The notes beneath the pieces were generated by a model. That model ran no database searches. It was not told where the DNA came from and saw nothing but the letters and a program-made list of their open reading frames with translations. 64,000 nucleotides of DNA from Podocnemis expansa (Eukaryota; Chordata; Testudines; Podocnemididae): assembly GCA_007922195.1 (NCBI GenBank), contig ML682092.1, positions 1,665,610 to 1,729,609 of the forward strand, in the 5' to 3' direction. Both the position numbers and the translations under genes were made by a program. This document shows, piece by piece, positions 1-12,115 of this stretch. How positions within the stretch are numbered: position 1 is the first letter of the stretch; each line of letters begins with the position of its first letter.

Positions 1-186
1 CCCCTTCCGAAACCCTTGTTTTGAACCTGTAACCTTCACACCCGTCCTTGTTTTTTCTTTCGTTATCCCCCGGACCTTTTTGAAGCCCTGCCTTGTGCCG
101 CTTCCCCTCAGGCTGGGGGAAGGGTTTTAGAAGTGGGTGGGCTTGCGCCCACCCACTCCTCAGGTCACTTCAATAGGACACACCTG

Positions 187-240
187 GCACCAACTCCTTC
201 CCTTGCAAACTCCCCTGTTTGCAGTCCCCTGTTCGCAATT
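187..240 (-). repeat. CR1 5' monomer scrap
   Basis: Read on the minus strand this matches the 5' monomer of the long CR1 copies near 58490 and 25350: alternating GAACAGGGG / AACAGGGGAGTTTG blocks. Only about 50 bp is recognisable and nothing else of the CR1 is present. It is probably an orphan piece of an older insertion. Confidence 0.55.
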
Positions 241-424
241 GATGAAAGCGTGTGTATCCATGCACTTAACAGAATTTGAATGGATGACGATCAATTCAAA
301 TTCAGCTCTAAGTGTAGACGTACCCCAGGAGATCAGACTAGATGACCCAATGGTCTTCCCTGAGACTGACTTAAAAATTTGGCTCATATTTTCAAGCTTT
401 TCTTTTCTATCTTGAGTGCTAGAA

Positions 425-660
425 ATGTACTTCTTTAAGAGTAGCAAAACCTGAAATTCACACATAATCACTGGTTCTACTCCAGGTTCTGTCACTGGTT
501 GGCTGAGTGAGTTTAGGACAGACGTGTCATCATCCCATGCCTCAGTTTCCCTGTGTGTGAAATAGTGCTAATGACATCAACCTCCTCTGTCAAGCATGTT
601 GAGAATGACTGAGGAAAAGTGCCATGTAAGAACTGCTAAACTGTATATTCTACCAGTGCA
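425..660 (+). repeat. MIR/CORE-SINE relic
   Basis: The order of MIR landmarks is visible: a 'tctgtcactggttggctgagtgag' type segment, then CCTCAGTTTCCCTGTGTG, then a purine-rich stretch with a TGTAAGAACTGCTAAACTG-like segment. This is the usual MIR layout of degenerate tRNA part, core and tail. The copy is strongly diverged, as expected for an old amniote SINE. There is no coding potential. Confidence 0.6.
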
Positions 661-806
661 AACAGCAGAAGGCAGAGCACTTAATGACTAAACTGTTTAT
701 CTATATTCTGCTCACCAGCTCCCCTCATCTCCCGCCCTTCCGCCACTCCCAGCCCAAGTGCCTGTCGGTGGTGTTATAAGTGTTACTGCTCAGCTATAAA
801 GCTAAA

Positions 807-1283
807 TGGTATGTACACATGCAGCTTTTAAATCGAAATAACACTGGTTATTTCAATTTTAAAAAGTGTAGCTCCACACAACATTTTCTTGAATTGAAAT
901 GACGATCTCCACCATTTTGAAACAAGGAAAGTTAGAGTGATTCAATAAAACCTAGTTTTAAATTGTACTGAGGACGTGTTATTTTGATTTAATGGTTTTT
1001 GGATTTAACAGTTTTGCCCTTCTCCTTCTCAGGGTGCCTTTCTCTATTCATATATTGGGCGGGGGCATGGCCCTTCTAAGGGGCTATTTTGCCACACCTC
1101 CCATGGTGTCCCTCTCCTAAATCGAACTAGCAAGTCCTGTCCCTGGACATGCTAGTTCGATTTGACTTTCTGATGTGGACCTGTTAAATTGATTTAGCTT
1201 AAATCAATTTAATGATTTTTATAGCGATTTTATTTAATTGATTTAAGTTAAATCAATTTAACTGCCTGTGTTTGGACATAGCC
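807..1283. mobile_element. PIF/Harbinger-type MITE (AAA target duplication)
   Basis: The ends form an imperfect inverted repeat (TGGTATGTACACATGCAG on the left; the right end reverse-complements to GGCTATGTCCAAACACAGG). It is flanked by AAA on both sides, a 3-bp duplication typical of PIF/Harbinger. The interior has AT-rich TTAAATTGATTT palindromes. A block at 1058-1165 also occurs in the Harbinger element at 38760-43896 (inverted) and near 54565-54670, so this is probably a deletion derivative of that family. Confidence 0.65.
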
Positions 1284-1289
1284 AAAATG

Positions 1290-3230
1290 TACATTTAGGA
1301 AATACAAATGAACAACAGAATGAAAGGATAGAATTGACACACCAGGCCTGGGCTCTGTTTTAGACCGTGGCACAAGCAGAATTAAATTCACTGTGTCTTG
1401 TGTATGTCATTCTCCCCCCCTTACCCCCTCCCCCCAGCTTGGGAAAATTCCAGCGGGTGAAATGTCAGTTCCAGTTGGATTTCCCATCTCTAGGGTTTTG
1501 CATCCTGTGGAATACTTGGTGCCCATTTTTCTCATTCTCAGACAGCCCTCATTTGAGCACAGCTTTCAGGACTCCCTGGGGAAATTCCTCTTGCTGATTG
1601 CAGACATGTCTAAGCCAGCTGCCATAGCAGATGCAGACATGAAATCAGTTCCTGTGTTTGAACTGACCCAGCTCGATCATCAGTGAGTCAATGCTTGCCC
1701 AGTTTCTCTCCCATGCCCCTCTGCAGTTCTCTTTCTTTGGAATGGGAAACAGCCCCATAACTAATGTCTGATGCCAGCTGGAAAGGGTTACTAGCTGAGG
1801 AGTAGCTGCTTTCACTTCTCTCAGTCTATGGTGAGTGCAAGACTTGCACTGATCCCTTGTTCCTATAAGCAAATTTGTCAGGTCATTTATTTCCTACGTG
1901 TTGACTTCTTCCTGGCTGAAAGTATCTGAGCTGTCATCCCTCTCTCAGTTGGGCTACTGAATTTATCAGAAGCTCTGTCCACCCTGGTGTGCATACAACC
2001 CGAGAGTGTGACGCAGACATGAAGTACAGGACACTGCGCTCTGGCTGTTTCTTTGCCGAGACCCCATCTTCAGTGGCTCAGACGAGAGTGCTTCTTAAAG
2101 GACTGATGTGATAGCTGGCTGTGTCATTCAGCGGTCACTGTCCAGTCGTACCATGCCTGCATACATGGTGGTTCATGCTAGGACTTGCTGTGGCAGAAGC
2201 TCAGCTTCCTATATCCCCTCTAGCTCCCTGTCAAGTCTTTCGCTAGAGCCCTTGATTTCAGTATGTCATTCTGGCCTGTGATATGCAGAACCAATTCTTA
2301 CTGACTTGAATGGGATTTGTCTGGGTGCATCTGGGGACAAGACTCACCAGTGCACAATGCCATAAGTTTTGAAATGCCCTGAAATACAGCCTGCTTAGTA
2401 ATTTTTTTTTAAAGTATTAAAGTGTACCAGTCATCCATCCAATCCCCTCTGTATACAGGGCAGCCTATTCCACTAAAATGCATCTCCTCTATGGACATAT
2501 CTAATCTGGTAATCCACACTTCTGTCATTCCCTACAGGACTAATTTGGCCCCATTCCGTAGTAGTACATAAGAGGTCTCATTTTGTATTGTCTAGTCTAC
2601 CGTAGTCAGACAAATGCAAGGTGACGTAGACAATGTCTACAGTTATATGGAATCAAGTTCAATATCTTAGTTGACGATCTGGGCCCAGCATATCTAGAAG
2701 AGTCTATAGCTTTGGGATAGTTGAGAACTCTTCTCCTCAGGCATAACAGAAGTTTCTACAATAAAGGGGAATGCTCCTCTCTGCAGGAACCAGAAATTTC
2801 TCAGGGAGTACCCTGAGACTTGGTCTGAGCTCCCCTTGGAATGAAGGCCTATCCCAAATCTTCCCACTTGCTGCTCTGCAATTTTGTGACACTAACAGAG
2901 AGTGTGGGGAGGGGGAGAAAGAGAGAAAGAACAGCAGCTGCCAGGTGTTAGTCATGTGACTTAATGTATGACGCTCATATGCTGTGAGAGGAGATCAAGA
3001 AAAGAACATGGATGGTGAAACAGAGCATGATGGTGACCACATGGAAAATGTCTGTGCTGTGGCAAAAACAAAACAAAACAAAACAAAACAAAACAAAAAA
3101 CAAAACAGTGGAAGGCAAATGGAGGTGCTTAAAATAACAGCAAATTCTTTTCCTAACAAGAAAACTCAGACAACAATTGCTGAAGTTACTGGGATAAACC
3201 AAATTTAAATACAGATTCAGTTTCAAAGCA
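1290..3230. other. Background sequence with no recognised gene
   Basis: Short open frames here show no family resemblance, no supported splice structure and ordinary AT-rich composition. I see only short low-complexity runs (T run near 2401, AAAAC array at 3060-3107). Nothing else could be identified by eye. Confidence 0.5.
3060..3107. repeat. (AAAAC)n microsatellite
   Basis: About nine consecutive AAAAC units with one A-length irregularity near the end. It is a simple tandem repeat and likely length-polymorphic. Confidence 0.9.
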
Positions 3231-3239
3231 GTACACTAA

Positions 3240-3550
3240 AGTCTAATCTGAAGTAAGGGCCTGGTTCAGTGGAGCATTTAGGCATGTCTTTAAGTCCCTC
3301 CATATTCAGGAAAGCACTTAAAGGTATAAATTGAGTATGTGCTGAAGTCCCTTTGACATTAATGGGACTTACATATGTGAGTAAAGTTAAGTGTTCTATC
3401 ACTCATGTCGGTATAAGTTCTGCTGCTCAGGGACGTGAATAAGCCATACTTTTGGAGTGACATAAGCTACACTAGCCTAAGCACTGGAGTGGACAGCACT
3501 ATGTTGGTGGGAGAGCTTTGACAGAAAACAGCAGAGCCTTCCCTATCCAG
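3240..3550. repeat. Dispersed sauropsid-type repeat (unclassified)
   Basis: It contains the palindrome-like segment AGTCCC-TTTGACATTAATG-GGACT near 3348 and repeated 'cttaag/cttaaa' words. The segment after 3410 resembles abundant reptile MITEs. No termini or target duplication could be fixed. DIRS copy A starts directly after it. Confidence 0.35.
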
Positions 3551-3699
3551 GCAGCTTTATGACTAACCTATACCATAAACCGTCCTTCTTCGAGATGGGC
3601 TGCTCGGATCCATTCAGTAATCCAGAGCATTGGATTGGTTGGAAAAACTTTGTCCTAGCCTGTCAGAAAAGGGGAAGTGGCCACTGCCCCCTGCGCCAC

Positions 3700-3900
3700 C
3701 TGTGGCTATATATACATCTGCCTCCCCGCCCCCTCCTCAGTTCCTTAAAGTCGCCAACTCCAGAAGTGGGGATGGAGGGGAGGGACCTGAATGGATCCGA
3801 GCAGCCCATCTCGAAGAAGGACGGTTACTGAGGAGTAACCCACTGTTCTTCGAGCGCTGCTCGGATGCATTCAGTAATAGGTGACTACTAGCCATGCTGA
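3700..3900. promoter_or_regulatory. DIRS-A 3' terminal region: TATA-like motif and internal complementary region
   Basis: GGCTATATATACA at about 3710 is followed by the internal complementary region. The latter reads as the complement of the left end (catctcgaagaaggacgg) joined through 'gagtaaccca' to the sequence of the other end (ttcttcgagcgctgctcgg). In DIRS elements this region templates repair of the ends during circle formation. The TATA-like motif recurs at the same relative place in other copies. Confidence 0.6.
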
Positions 3901-4507
3901 AAAGGACAGCAGGTGGAGTTGGTACTTCTGCCTACAGCACAGCAATAAGCCCAGAGGCCCTGCGGCACAGTGCTCGCCGAAGAGGAGAGGCGGACTGGCC
4001 TTGGAGGCCCTGAAGAAGCAAGGGCTGAGGGTCGACTAGAGCAGGGCAAACCCAAATCGCCAAGGCAAAGCATATATGCAGGTTGGCAAAGTCACAGGAG
4101 CTGGAGAAAAAAGGGGTGCAGCCTAAGAAGACAGGTTACACGGGTGCCCCACCCAGGAGGGGAAACGTGGAATGTGAATGATAGACTGTAATGTCTGGCC
4201 TAGGTTGTGTCATGTGGCCTCGAAGGAGAGCACTGAAAACTGGCTGACGAGACTAGCCATATCATCACGTCTCGCTCAAGAACAAGAAGGGGCGGGCGCA
4301 GGGCACTCGAAGGCTTTGCAGGAGCCCCATAGTCATGGACTGAGCTGGCAACTACTGAGTGCACGAGGAAAAGTAAGGGGATGGTCATGCCCCTTATCTA
4401 GGATGCGGTCAGGCATGCCATCTGGCCAAGGGGAGGGAAGGATACCAGGTTGTGAGGTGGGCTTGAGAGCCACTGAGAAGACCATGGGGCACTAGCTGCG
4501 ACATATA

Positions 4508-4854
4508 GGCTATGTTCACACACAGGGGGTTATTTCGATACAAGTTGTTTCAATACAAGTTGTATCGAAATAACGCCTTAGTTTGAAATAAGTTAATTAG
4601 AATTAACAGTTTGTTAATTCGAATTAAGGAAAAAGCCAGAATCAAAATAGCATATTCAGACAACAGTTATTTCGAAATGAGTCACCGTTGTTTCGAAACA
4701 ACATGTTCAGACAGCATTTCGAAACAACGTTGTTTTGTCCCCACATGGGTTTTTTTTTTGGTTTCAAAACAAAGGTGCGTCATGTGAACATGGCCTTTCT
4801 TATTTCGAAACAACCTCTGTTGTTTCGAAATAAGACTGCTGTGTGAACACACCC
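4508..4854. mobile_element. Harbinger MITE, TTTCGAAA-rich family, copy 1 (TSD ATA)
   Basis: Terminal inverted repeats are GGCTATGTTCACACACAGG on the left and GTGTGAACACACCC on the right. The 3-bp ATA flanks both ends. The interior is built from palindromic words such as ATTTCGAAAT and GTTTCGAAACAAC. A second copy lies at 20343-20746. It is non-coding and must be mobilised in trans. Confidence 0.85.
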
Positions 4855-4869
4855 ATAGAGTCGAGCCAA

Positions 4870-5770
4870 GGAGGACGGCCTATGGTATGTTAATTCATGA
4901 CCTGGTAGGATATGTAAGGGGACTGATAGCCCCTTACTGAGACTGAATGGGCCTTTTGATTGGCCACTCCCGCTTGGAAGCAGGACTCTGAAACAGCCAG
5001 CCCCAGGGCTAGTGGGAGGGGCCAGTGTCCCAGGATGGCCTGATTGATTGAGAGTGCTCCCCTGCCCCTGAGCTGAAACTGCAGGCTGGATATGCCTGGG
5101 CAAGCCAGAGTGTGTGAGTTTGTGTGGGGCTGAGCTAAGGAGGAAGCGTTAAGCAGCCAGCAGCTGGGAGCCAGAGGACCCAGGAAGGGAAGCCAGGCTG
5201 AGCTGATTTGTGCAGAGCAGACCCACAGCAGCTGGACCAGCAGAAGGCCAAGTGGGGCTGAGCAGAGCAGAGCTGGAGGCAGTGACAGAGCCAGAGGTGC
5301 CTGAAGCTGGGGCAGGAGGCCAGAGAAGGAGCCCAAGGTACTGAGCTCATCTGTGCAGCCCCACAGTAGGAGGACCAGAGGAGCCCCACTGAACCAGAGC
5401 AGCAGCTGGGAGCCAGAGTTGCAGCCATCTGGAGCTGGGTGTGGTGAGCAGCTGGGGAACAGTGAAGGGGGGCTGACGCTGGGAAGAAGGGCCCTGCCCC
5501 TGGAGCTTGGGGACGTGTGGCCACAGCCGGAGCCTGCATCTGGCCCCCTGGCTCATCCAGTCACAGCCAGGCCTGGGCAGAGGGCTTGCAACATGGAAGA
5601 CAGACTGTGAGACTGTTCCTCAGGCCCCAGCGACTCTGTTTGTAGTGCTCCCACGCCAGGCAGCAGTGCTGGGGGTTTACTGTTCACCTTTTTCCACTTT
5701 TTTCTATTTTCTTATTGGGTTAGTCTTTTTATTTCTGTATGCTTAAATAAATTGTATATAGCGTATATAG
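4870..5770 (+). repeat. GC-rich block with AATAAA, possible LTR remnant inside DIRS-A
   Basis: A CAG/CTG-rich stretch with partial internal duplication (the 'cagctgggagccagag' word at about 5155 and 5405) runs into a T-rich segment with AATAAA at about 5745. Base composition differs from the DIRS body on either side. It might be a solo LTR or another inserted element. I could not fix boundaries or a target duplication, so this is only a suggestion. Confidence 0.3.
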
Positions 5771-7790
5771 TAACTGGTGGGCCAGAAGAGTGGTCAGTGT
5801 GGTCAGCACCCCGGAGTGGGGACACCCTAGCCCTGTCCTGAGAGACCATGATAGGAGTGCGGGTCGAGCCCCCAGAAATCCTGGGGCCCAGCCTTGTCAG
5901 GGTTATAGAGACTCCTCTAAACAGGAGATTGGGAGGTGAGCCTTTGAGGTCAGGCAGGCCTTGGGGTAAAGGAAGTGGGAGCAGAGACTCAGATCCTTTT
6001 GCTACCTACCTTCACTGGGGTGGTATACAAAGTCTGGGAAGTTCCCCACAAGAGCGGGTCCATCCCCCCGCTTACACATAGGAGCGCAAATTTCGGCTAA
6101 GCTGGCACCACAACCGGGCTCTTGCAGGAGAGAGGCTCGAAAAGATACTGACCACAAGGTGGCCTGAGGCAATACTGGCGAAAAAATGGGCTACTAAGGG
6201 CTGTGGGAAGCTAGGATGTAAGGTAGGAGCCCCAGTAGTCTAAGCTACGGGGTTTTCCTCAAAGCTCTCACTAGGCGTGAGGGGAAGGAAAAGGGAGACG
6301 ACAGAGAACTCTACTACTGTCTAGACAGACCCTCGGAGACTAAGAAATTGAAGGAGGGTCGAGAAGGACTGCGGACTCAGCATGTAAGGTACATTCTTGA
6401 GGGAGAACGCTACCACATTGCCATGTCAGGGCTGCCAGGGTGGAAAACCCTTCAATACATGAATGGAGAAGAACTCCGCTGCCAAGGAAGGGTCCTTCTT
6501 GAGCTAGAGAATGGGCCACCTTGGAATCAGAGAACCTAACGAAGTTTTCTCCCCGGGGAGAGCCCAAGGACAAATAAAGAGGGGCTAAAGCCCCAACTGT
6601 TATATGTTGTACAGGCTGGGCTCTGTGTGTCACGCCATCCTAACGGCTGTGGGAGTAAGCGGGTATGTAAGAAAGGAAAAGGGACTGCAGAAGTGCCCGG
6701 CATTGCCGATGTGTATGGGGAAACACGGTAGCATCAGGGAGGTACGTGTAGCGTAGTGGGATGGTCCCGCAGGGCAGGCCGGAAAGGGGGGAGAGGGCCC
6801 ATGATAGTGAGTAAGGCCATAGGCCAAGGGTTGATGCAAGTGCCCTGGAAGCAGGGAACCTTCTGTCTGCTGTAGACAACCGTTCAGGAGGCAGAGGGTA
6901 CCGAGGCGGAAGCCACAAGGGAGGGCACTGTAAGGGATGGACCTTATGCAGTTTCCCCACCTATGGTACATGCCGAGGTAATTCCTTTGCTGGGTTAACA
7001 AGGGGTGACCCCAGCCGTACTTGGTGAGGTAGGGAAAGCGTGGGCTACCTTGGAGTCAGTAGACCAGAGCAGGGGGGTTCCCAAGGCGAGCCCCTGGTTC
7101 CCAGTAGATAACCATAGGGTAGAGATGGGGAACCGTACTAGGATGGGGGGGGGCCCATGCCTGGGCCCAGTGCAGGGTGAAAACCTTCTGTAAGGGTCCC
7201 TTCCTGACGAAGTAGCCATCCAGGTAACTGAATACCACACAGAAGTGTCCCCTTAATGTGCAGATCTTGTTGAAAAGGGGAGAGGGAGGGGTTTTTGGTC
7301 ACAGTGCAGAAGATGGTGGTGTGACCCGGGCATCCCCTCCCCTTCCCCTAACCAGTAGCAGGGGGGCCTACCTGAGACATGCGTCATGGCCACAGGCAGA
7401 GTCTTGTTGCAGGTAGGTTTTGGATGTGCGCGTCTCGGAGCCCTGCCACAGCTGGGCTACAACGAGATGCGTCTCCATCCCTCGAAGAGGGGTTGGGGGA
7501 AGAGCGCGATGGGGAGTTTTCAGGAAAGGAGGGTTGTTAGGAGTAGAAGAGGGGCTGCTTTGTATTCAGGAAAGTCGCTGCTTAAGGATGGGGAGGGGTG
7601 TTGGTGGTGACTACAGTATTGGAATACTGGCACCATAAGCGGGCATCATACATTGTCAACCCCAGCGTCCCGATCGAAACTTTGGTCCCGCGATCGAGGG
7701 AGGGAAGAACGGGGAGGGATTGATGTGGATCCTTGCAGGCCTATCTTCCCTATGGGAAAAAGGGAGGGGGGACAATAGCACCATGGAGAC
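5770..7790 (-). other. Non-coding body of DIRS-A
   Basis: This is the part of copy A where a complete DIRS would carry RT, RNase H and recombinase. In none of the minus-strand frames do I see the RT YLDD region, the RNase H TDAS motif or the recombinase HxxR motif. Two similar segments encode 'SDSKVAH'-like words near 6550 and 7060, suggesting an internal duplication. Function unknown. Confidence 0.45.
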
Positions 7791-7899
7791 CCCCTACCCC
7801 CCAAGGGTAACGAGGGTAATGGTCAGAGGGGCCCCTCCCTGGGGAGGGGTGACCAAAGGTCCTCTTTCCACCCTGAGTGAGGCGAAAAGGGGGCAAAAA

Positions 7900-9691
7900 A
7901 AAGGAAAAAAAGGGAATTGTCTCACAAAGGGAATTGGGAAGCTAAGTTGAGGGGGTGGGTCCAGGAGGGAGGAGGCCAAAATATTTGGCTTCTCCCTGGG
8001 GATCCCGGGCCATACCACTACGGAAAGTGTTTCCGGGGGGAACAGAGCATTTGCCTCAAAAGGCAGGTCAAGGACCACCTGCTGGCCATTAGGGGGCACT
8101 CTAGCCTCCTTGAGCCATGCTACCTGACAGAGGGTAACTGCCGAGGGCATGGTGCGAGCCGCAGTGTCCACTGCATCACGGGCTGACAGAAGGAGGTCTT
8201 GAGCTATTATGTTGCCTTCCTTCAAGAAGGCATCATACTCATCTCTGGCCTTGGGTGGGAGCACATTCCTAAATCTCCCAATGGATTCCCAGACATCCAG
8301 CCGGAACCTGCTGGTTATGGCCTGGTTGTTTGCCACCCGCAGTTGGAGAGCTGACGAGGAGTAAACCTTGTGGCCTAACAAATCCAGCTCCCTGGTCTCC
8401 CTGGAGTCAGGGAGGGGAACCCTGGGGGGTTATCCAGCCCCCATTGCCATCTGGACTACATCCCTGGGGGGAACTGGGTGGCCAGCAAGCGAGGGGTAGT
8501 CTGATTCAGATACCCGATATTTCCTGCTCACCATGTCCGAAACTGGGGGGGGATGGAGCTTGGATTTTGCCGCCATGAGCATGCAAGGTCCCACATGTTT
8601 GGATGGGGCGGGATTGCTTGAGGTGCCATGCAGGTGAATGCCGGTCTAAACAAGGTATCAGGCGGGAAGCTCAGGGGCTCCACCTCCATACCTAAGTGGG
8701 CCGTGGTTTGGTGCAACTGATCAAAGTGCGCCGGAAGGTTGCCCATGAAGGACTCCCGTGCCGGAGAGAGCGCGGCATCGGGGGTCTGCCGTTGGGGGGG
8801 GGGGAGTGGCCTCGGGAGACCACTCTTGTGGTCGAAATCGGAAGGGTGATGGGGCTGATGTGCAGCATTGGGGCTGTTTGGATCCCCTAGAAAGTCCCTC
8901 TTCTGGGCTGGAGGCAGGGGACAGGGATCGGGATTCCTGTCCCGGTGCTGTTGGCGGAATGGTGACCGCCCCCACCGGGGTGGAAGGTGGGGGATTGGAT
9001 GGTGAGGGTGAGCATCCCGTGTGAACCCAGGCCTTTGAAATGAAGGCTGATTTGCTCCTTCTGATTGGGAGTGGGGTAGGTGGGGTAGGAAGGAGCAGCA
9101 GGGCTTGCACTGCTTCCACCGCTTCCAGGGTGGACGGGACAAGAAGCGGCTCCGCATGGTTCATGGATAAGTCCTTGCTAGAGAAGGGTTCCCGTTCCCC
9201 CAGTACTGGGCTTCATGGTGCTGAGGGTGGGGTTGCCCAGTGCCAAGGCAATGTTGGCACTGTGAAACCGGGCTGTACCATGCCGTCGGCACCAGAGATG
9301 ACCTGGCGCAGTACCGAGATGAGCCCGGCGCCGACAGTGTTGGGCTGGTTGAGGGCGACCTCGATCGGTGCTGAGGTGCCGACACGCCATGTAGGCACTG
9401 CAGTGCCGGAGTCGGCACCAAGGTGGTGCAGTGGCAGCAGCCACTGGTGGCACGGTGCCAGATCGGCTTCGGGATCTCACCCAAAGCCTCGGGTGAAGGG
9501 TGCCAAGCCTCTTCTGAGGCTAGGGCGTGGCATCGCTGTTCCCTCTCCTTAATTGTTCGAGGTTTAAAGGAGAGACAGATGGAACACGGTGAGAGCATGT
9601 GGTCTTTGCCCAGGCACCTGAGGCACTTCCCATGGGGGTTGTCCTGGGGGAAGGCCTTGCCACACTCGGCACAGGGTTTGAACCCTGGCAT
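7900..9691 (-). pseudogene. DIRS-A gag-like gene, frameshifted
   Basis: The start is the ATG at 9691 (MPGFKPCAECGKAF). Near the N-terminus is a cysteine/histidine cluster, C-x2-C ... H-x2-C-x2-C-x4-H-x4-C-x2-C, which looks like a zinc-binding module. A long Pro/Ser-rich, low-complexity middle follows. The C-terminal part (about 8380-8030) carries LLGHKVYSSSALQLRV, the YDAFLKEG segment and LLLSARDAVDTAARTM. That domain type is known from DIRS1-like gag proteins and from the vertebrate LAP2alpha C-terminus. The frame changes at least twice (around 9160 and 8530-8380), so the copy is not intact. Its role would be structural: particle or RNA binding. Confidence 0.75.
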
Positions 9692-9799
9692 TGTTGATGC
9701 GATGTTCCGGTCCGGTGTTGGGCTCTTGTGGTGGAAATAAATCCACAAGGGAGATGTGCCCTGCCGGACAGTAAATCCAATGAAGCAATAGGCTGCTTG

Positions 9800-10022
9800 T
9801 GATTAGCAAGGAGCGAAATGTTCCAGATCCGACGCGCAAGGCAGAAGAAATGAAACTGAGGAGGGGCAGGGAGGTGGCCGTATGTATAGCCACGGGTGGT
9901 GCGAGGGGTGGTGGTCGCCTCCCCTCTTCTGACAGGCTAGGACAAAGCTTTTCCGAGCAATCTGGTGCTCCGGCATGGAGACACCTATTACTGAATGCAT
10001 ACGAGCAGTGCTCGAAGAACAG
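9800..10022 (-). promoter_or_regulatory. DIRS-A 5' inverted terminal repeat and leader
   Basis: Read on the minus strand this begins TTCTTCGAGCACTGCTCG, continues with GTGTCTCCATGCCGGAGCACC and CTAGCCTGTCAGAAG, and reaches a TATA-like GGCTATACATACG about 140 nt in. The gag ATG follows about 190 nt downstream. It matches the 5' end of copy B over its whole length. Confidence 0.65.
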
Positions 10023-11017
10023 GCCTATGCTGGGGGGGGGGGGCTAAAGCACTTAAGGTATTTGGCTGCTTACTGTGGCCTGGGAGTGAATCAAATAATT
10101 GAACTTGGTTGGGCAAAAGCAATGTTTTCTGTTCCAGTCCAGGAGAAGGAGCTGAGATGAGAAATAACACAAATGATAATCAAATCATTGATTCAATAGC
10201 ATCAGAAAAGAAGAGGCTGGTGCATTGTTAGGCCAAACAGGTGTTTACCTGGCCAGGGCATCTATAACCACTGCCTCTGTTACTGCCTTTTTTGGAGCTT
10301 ATTTTCTTTGTTAAGTTTGCTCTGTTGCTACTGCTGTTATTCCAGTGCACTGCTGACTGGTGGGAAAGAAGAGTTCACAGCTTTGGGTACTGGGCTCAGG
10401 GAAATGGGGGTGCTGTAACTCCATTCCCACTCCCCTCTGGACCAGCTGCACTGCCAGAAGATGTAAGTATATCTGAAATTAATTACAAACCAGACCTATT
10501 TAAATGGCTGGTTTGCAGCATGTGGGACTGAATTAATGCCCTCTGCCATCAAGGCTCTTGGCTGCCTACCACTCAGTGCTGGTAACAAATGGCAGGATGC
10601 TAGGTCCATGGAAGCAAGGAGCTCATTTTATGGTGTGACAAGGTTTATAGCCACATGAAGAACTAGGAGGAAATGCAGGGAAAGGAGACTTTGGGAAGAA
10701 CATGAAGAACATTGTGATTGCAAAGTTACAAGTTCATTGAAAGAAAACGAGCAAGGTGAGACTCTTCAGTCAGGTAAATATCGTATGGACAAAGCTCAGT
10801 GAAACAAGTTGCCTAGAACTCCTGACAAAATACGGTCTCTCTACATGTACTGTTGGATTTGTTTTAAAAAGGAGGTGCGTGTCTATACCTCCTCATAATA
10901 AATAACTGCCTATATGGTATGGACTGTTACACAGATTGTTACATGTGTGCAGTATTCAGTGACTGTATGTATAACTGACTGGCCATATGTGTGTTTAGAG
11001 ATCTGATTTGTATGGAC

Positions 11018-11480
11018 CAATGTTCCCTGTAATCTGTGGGGGCACACGGCCATGCAGCCCACCACAGCTGCCCAGCACAGGGGGGGCTGCTGGCCACGCA
11101 TGGCCAGCAGCCAGAGTCCTGGCTGAGAGCTCCTCTGGCACTGGGAGTTGCTAAAACTCCCGCTGAGAGAAGTTCTAAAGGAGCATGCCCAGAATGTCTG
11201 AGCATACTCTGTTAGTGCTTCTCTAGCCAACGGAGCTGTGGCTCAGCTGTGCTCCTCCAGCAGCTGGGTAAAACTGCCTGGGGGGGGGGGGTTGGGCCAG
11301 GTGGGGGGATACTGGGGGAGTGGGCTAGGGTGGGAGGAGGCCAGCGGGCTGGCTTGGTGGGGGCTTATGGGGAAAGTGTGGAGGTGGCAGCAGGATTGGG
11401 CTCATGTGTGGGAAGGGGGCAGCCCGTGCAGCATCCAAGATGAGTTGCTCAGCAGCCTCAGGGCCTTAGGGGGAACATTG
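11018..11480. mobile_element. hAT-type MITE (TIR CA[A/G]TGTTCCCT..)
   Basis: The left end is CAATGTTCCCTGTAA and the right end is TTAGGGGGAACATTG, complementary apart from scattered mismatches. Flanking 8-mers are gtatggac and gtacgcac (6 of 8 match), consistent with an aged 8-bp hAT duplication. The interior is GC-rich and non-coding. It shares its termini with the smaller copy at 44919-45103. Confidence 0.7.
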
Positions 11481-11939
11481 GTACGCACTCATGGAGGAGA
11501 TGCAAATTGGGCGTGCACGTTTTTAAAAACTGACACAGCGTGTCAACTTCTAGCACCTTCAACAGAGAAAGTTATTTCTGTGGATTGTTCTCCCCCCCCT
11601 CCCCCCCCGCTGTACCAGCTAGGACCCTGCATGGCTCACCAGAGTGAGTGAGTCCTATTCCTTCCAAAACAGGAGTAAAGAGAATGGTTTACTCTAGGGC
11701 AGAGGGAAGTAGGGGCAGGGATGGAAGTGCTCCAATGACAAATCCTTGAAGCAGGAAGTCAAATTCAGAAGATCAAGTCTTAGGCTATGTTATTTACAAA
11801 TACAGTAAAATCAGTCTCAAGGACAGGGGTGAGTTGGGATGCTAAGCTAGCATGTGTTGGGAACTCCCCCTGTTTGCAGTCTAGTCTTTATGAGTAAAAT
11901 TTCTCATTCCATGTTCTAGATGACATCACCACCATCACT

Positions 11940-12115
11940 CGCCACTTATTTGGCACTTTTCATCTTCCAAGTGTTTTATAGCCAGTAACAAGCTGTGTAT
12001 GCATTATCATCATCCTCAGCTTCCCAGTGGAGAAATTAAGCCATAGAGGGCCAACCAAGCCCACAAAGGAAGTCACCTGGTTCTCAGTCTCACGCTCAGG
12101 CCAGTAACACAGAGT
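11940..12115 (-). repeat. MIR/CORE-SINE relic, minus strand
   Basis: On the plus strand the order 'cattatcatcatcctc', 'cccagtggagaaattaagcc', 'aaggaagtcacctgg' is the reverse complement of the MIR core and 3' half. It is diverged and partial. Confidence 0.5.

Larger units (their letters stand above)
3579..10022 (-). mobile_element. DIRS-type retrotransposon copy A (gag-only)
   Basis: The ends are inverted terminal repeats: on the left CCTTCTTCGAGATGGGCTGC and a GGTCGGAAAA..CTAGCCTGTCA-like block near 3640; on the right the reverse complement of TTCTTCGAGCACTGCTCG and the same CTAGCCTGTCAG block. An internal complementary region at about 3780-3890 holds complements of both termini joined together, which is the DIRS signature. 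The 5' end is on the right and gag is read on the minus strand. The 3.9 kb downstream of gag shows no recognisable reverse transcriptase, RNase H or tyrosine recombinase. A Harbinger MITE (4508-4854) has inserted. No target duplication is seen, as expected for tyrosine-recombinase integration. Confidence 0.8.

Noticed and set aside
3060..3107. CRISPR-like array or functional tandem repeat
   Set aside because: It is a plain AAAAC microsatellite with no spacers; no CRISPR pattern exists anywhere in the window.
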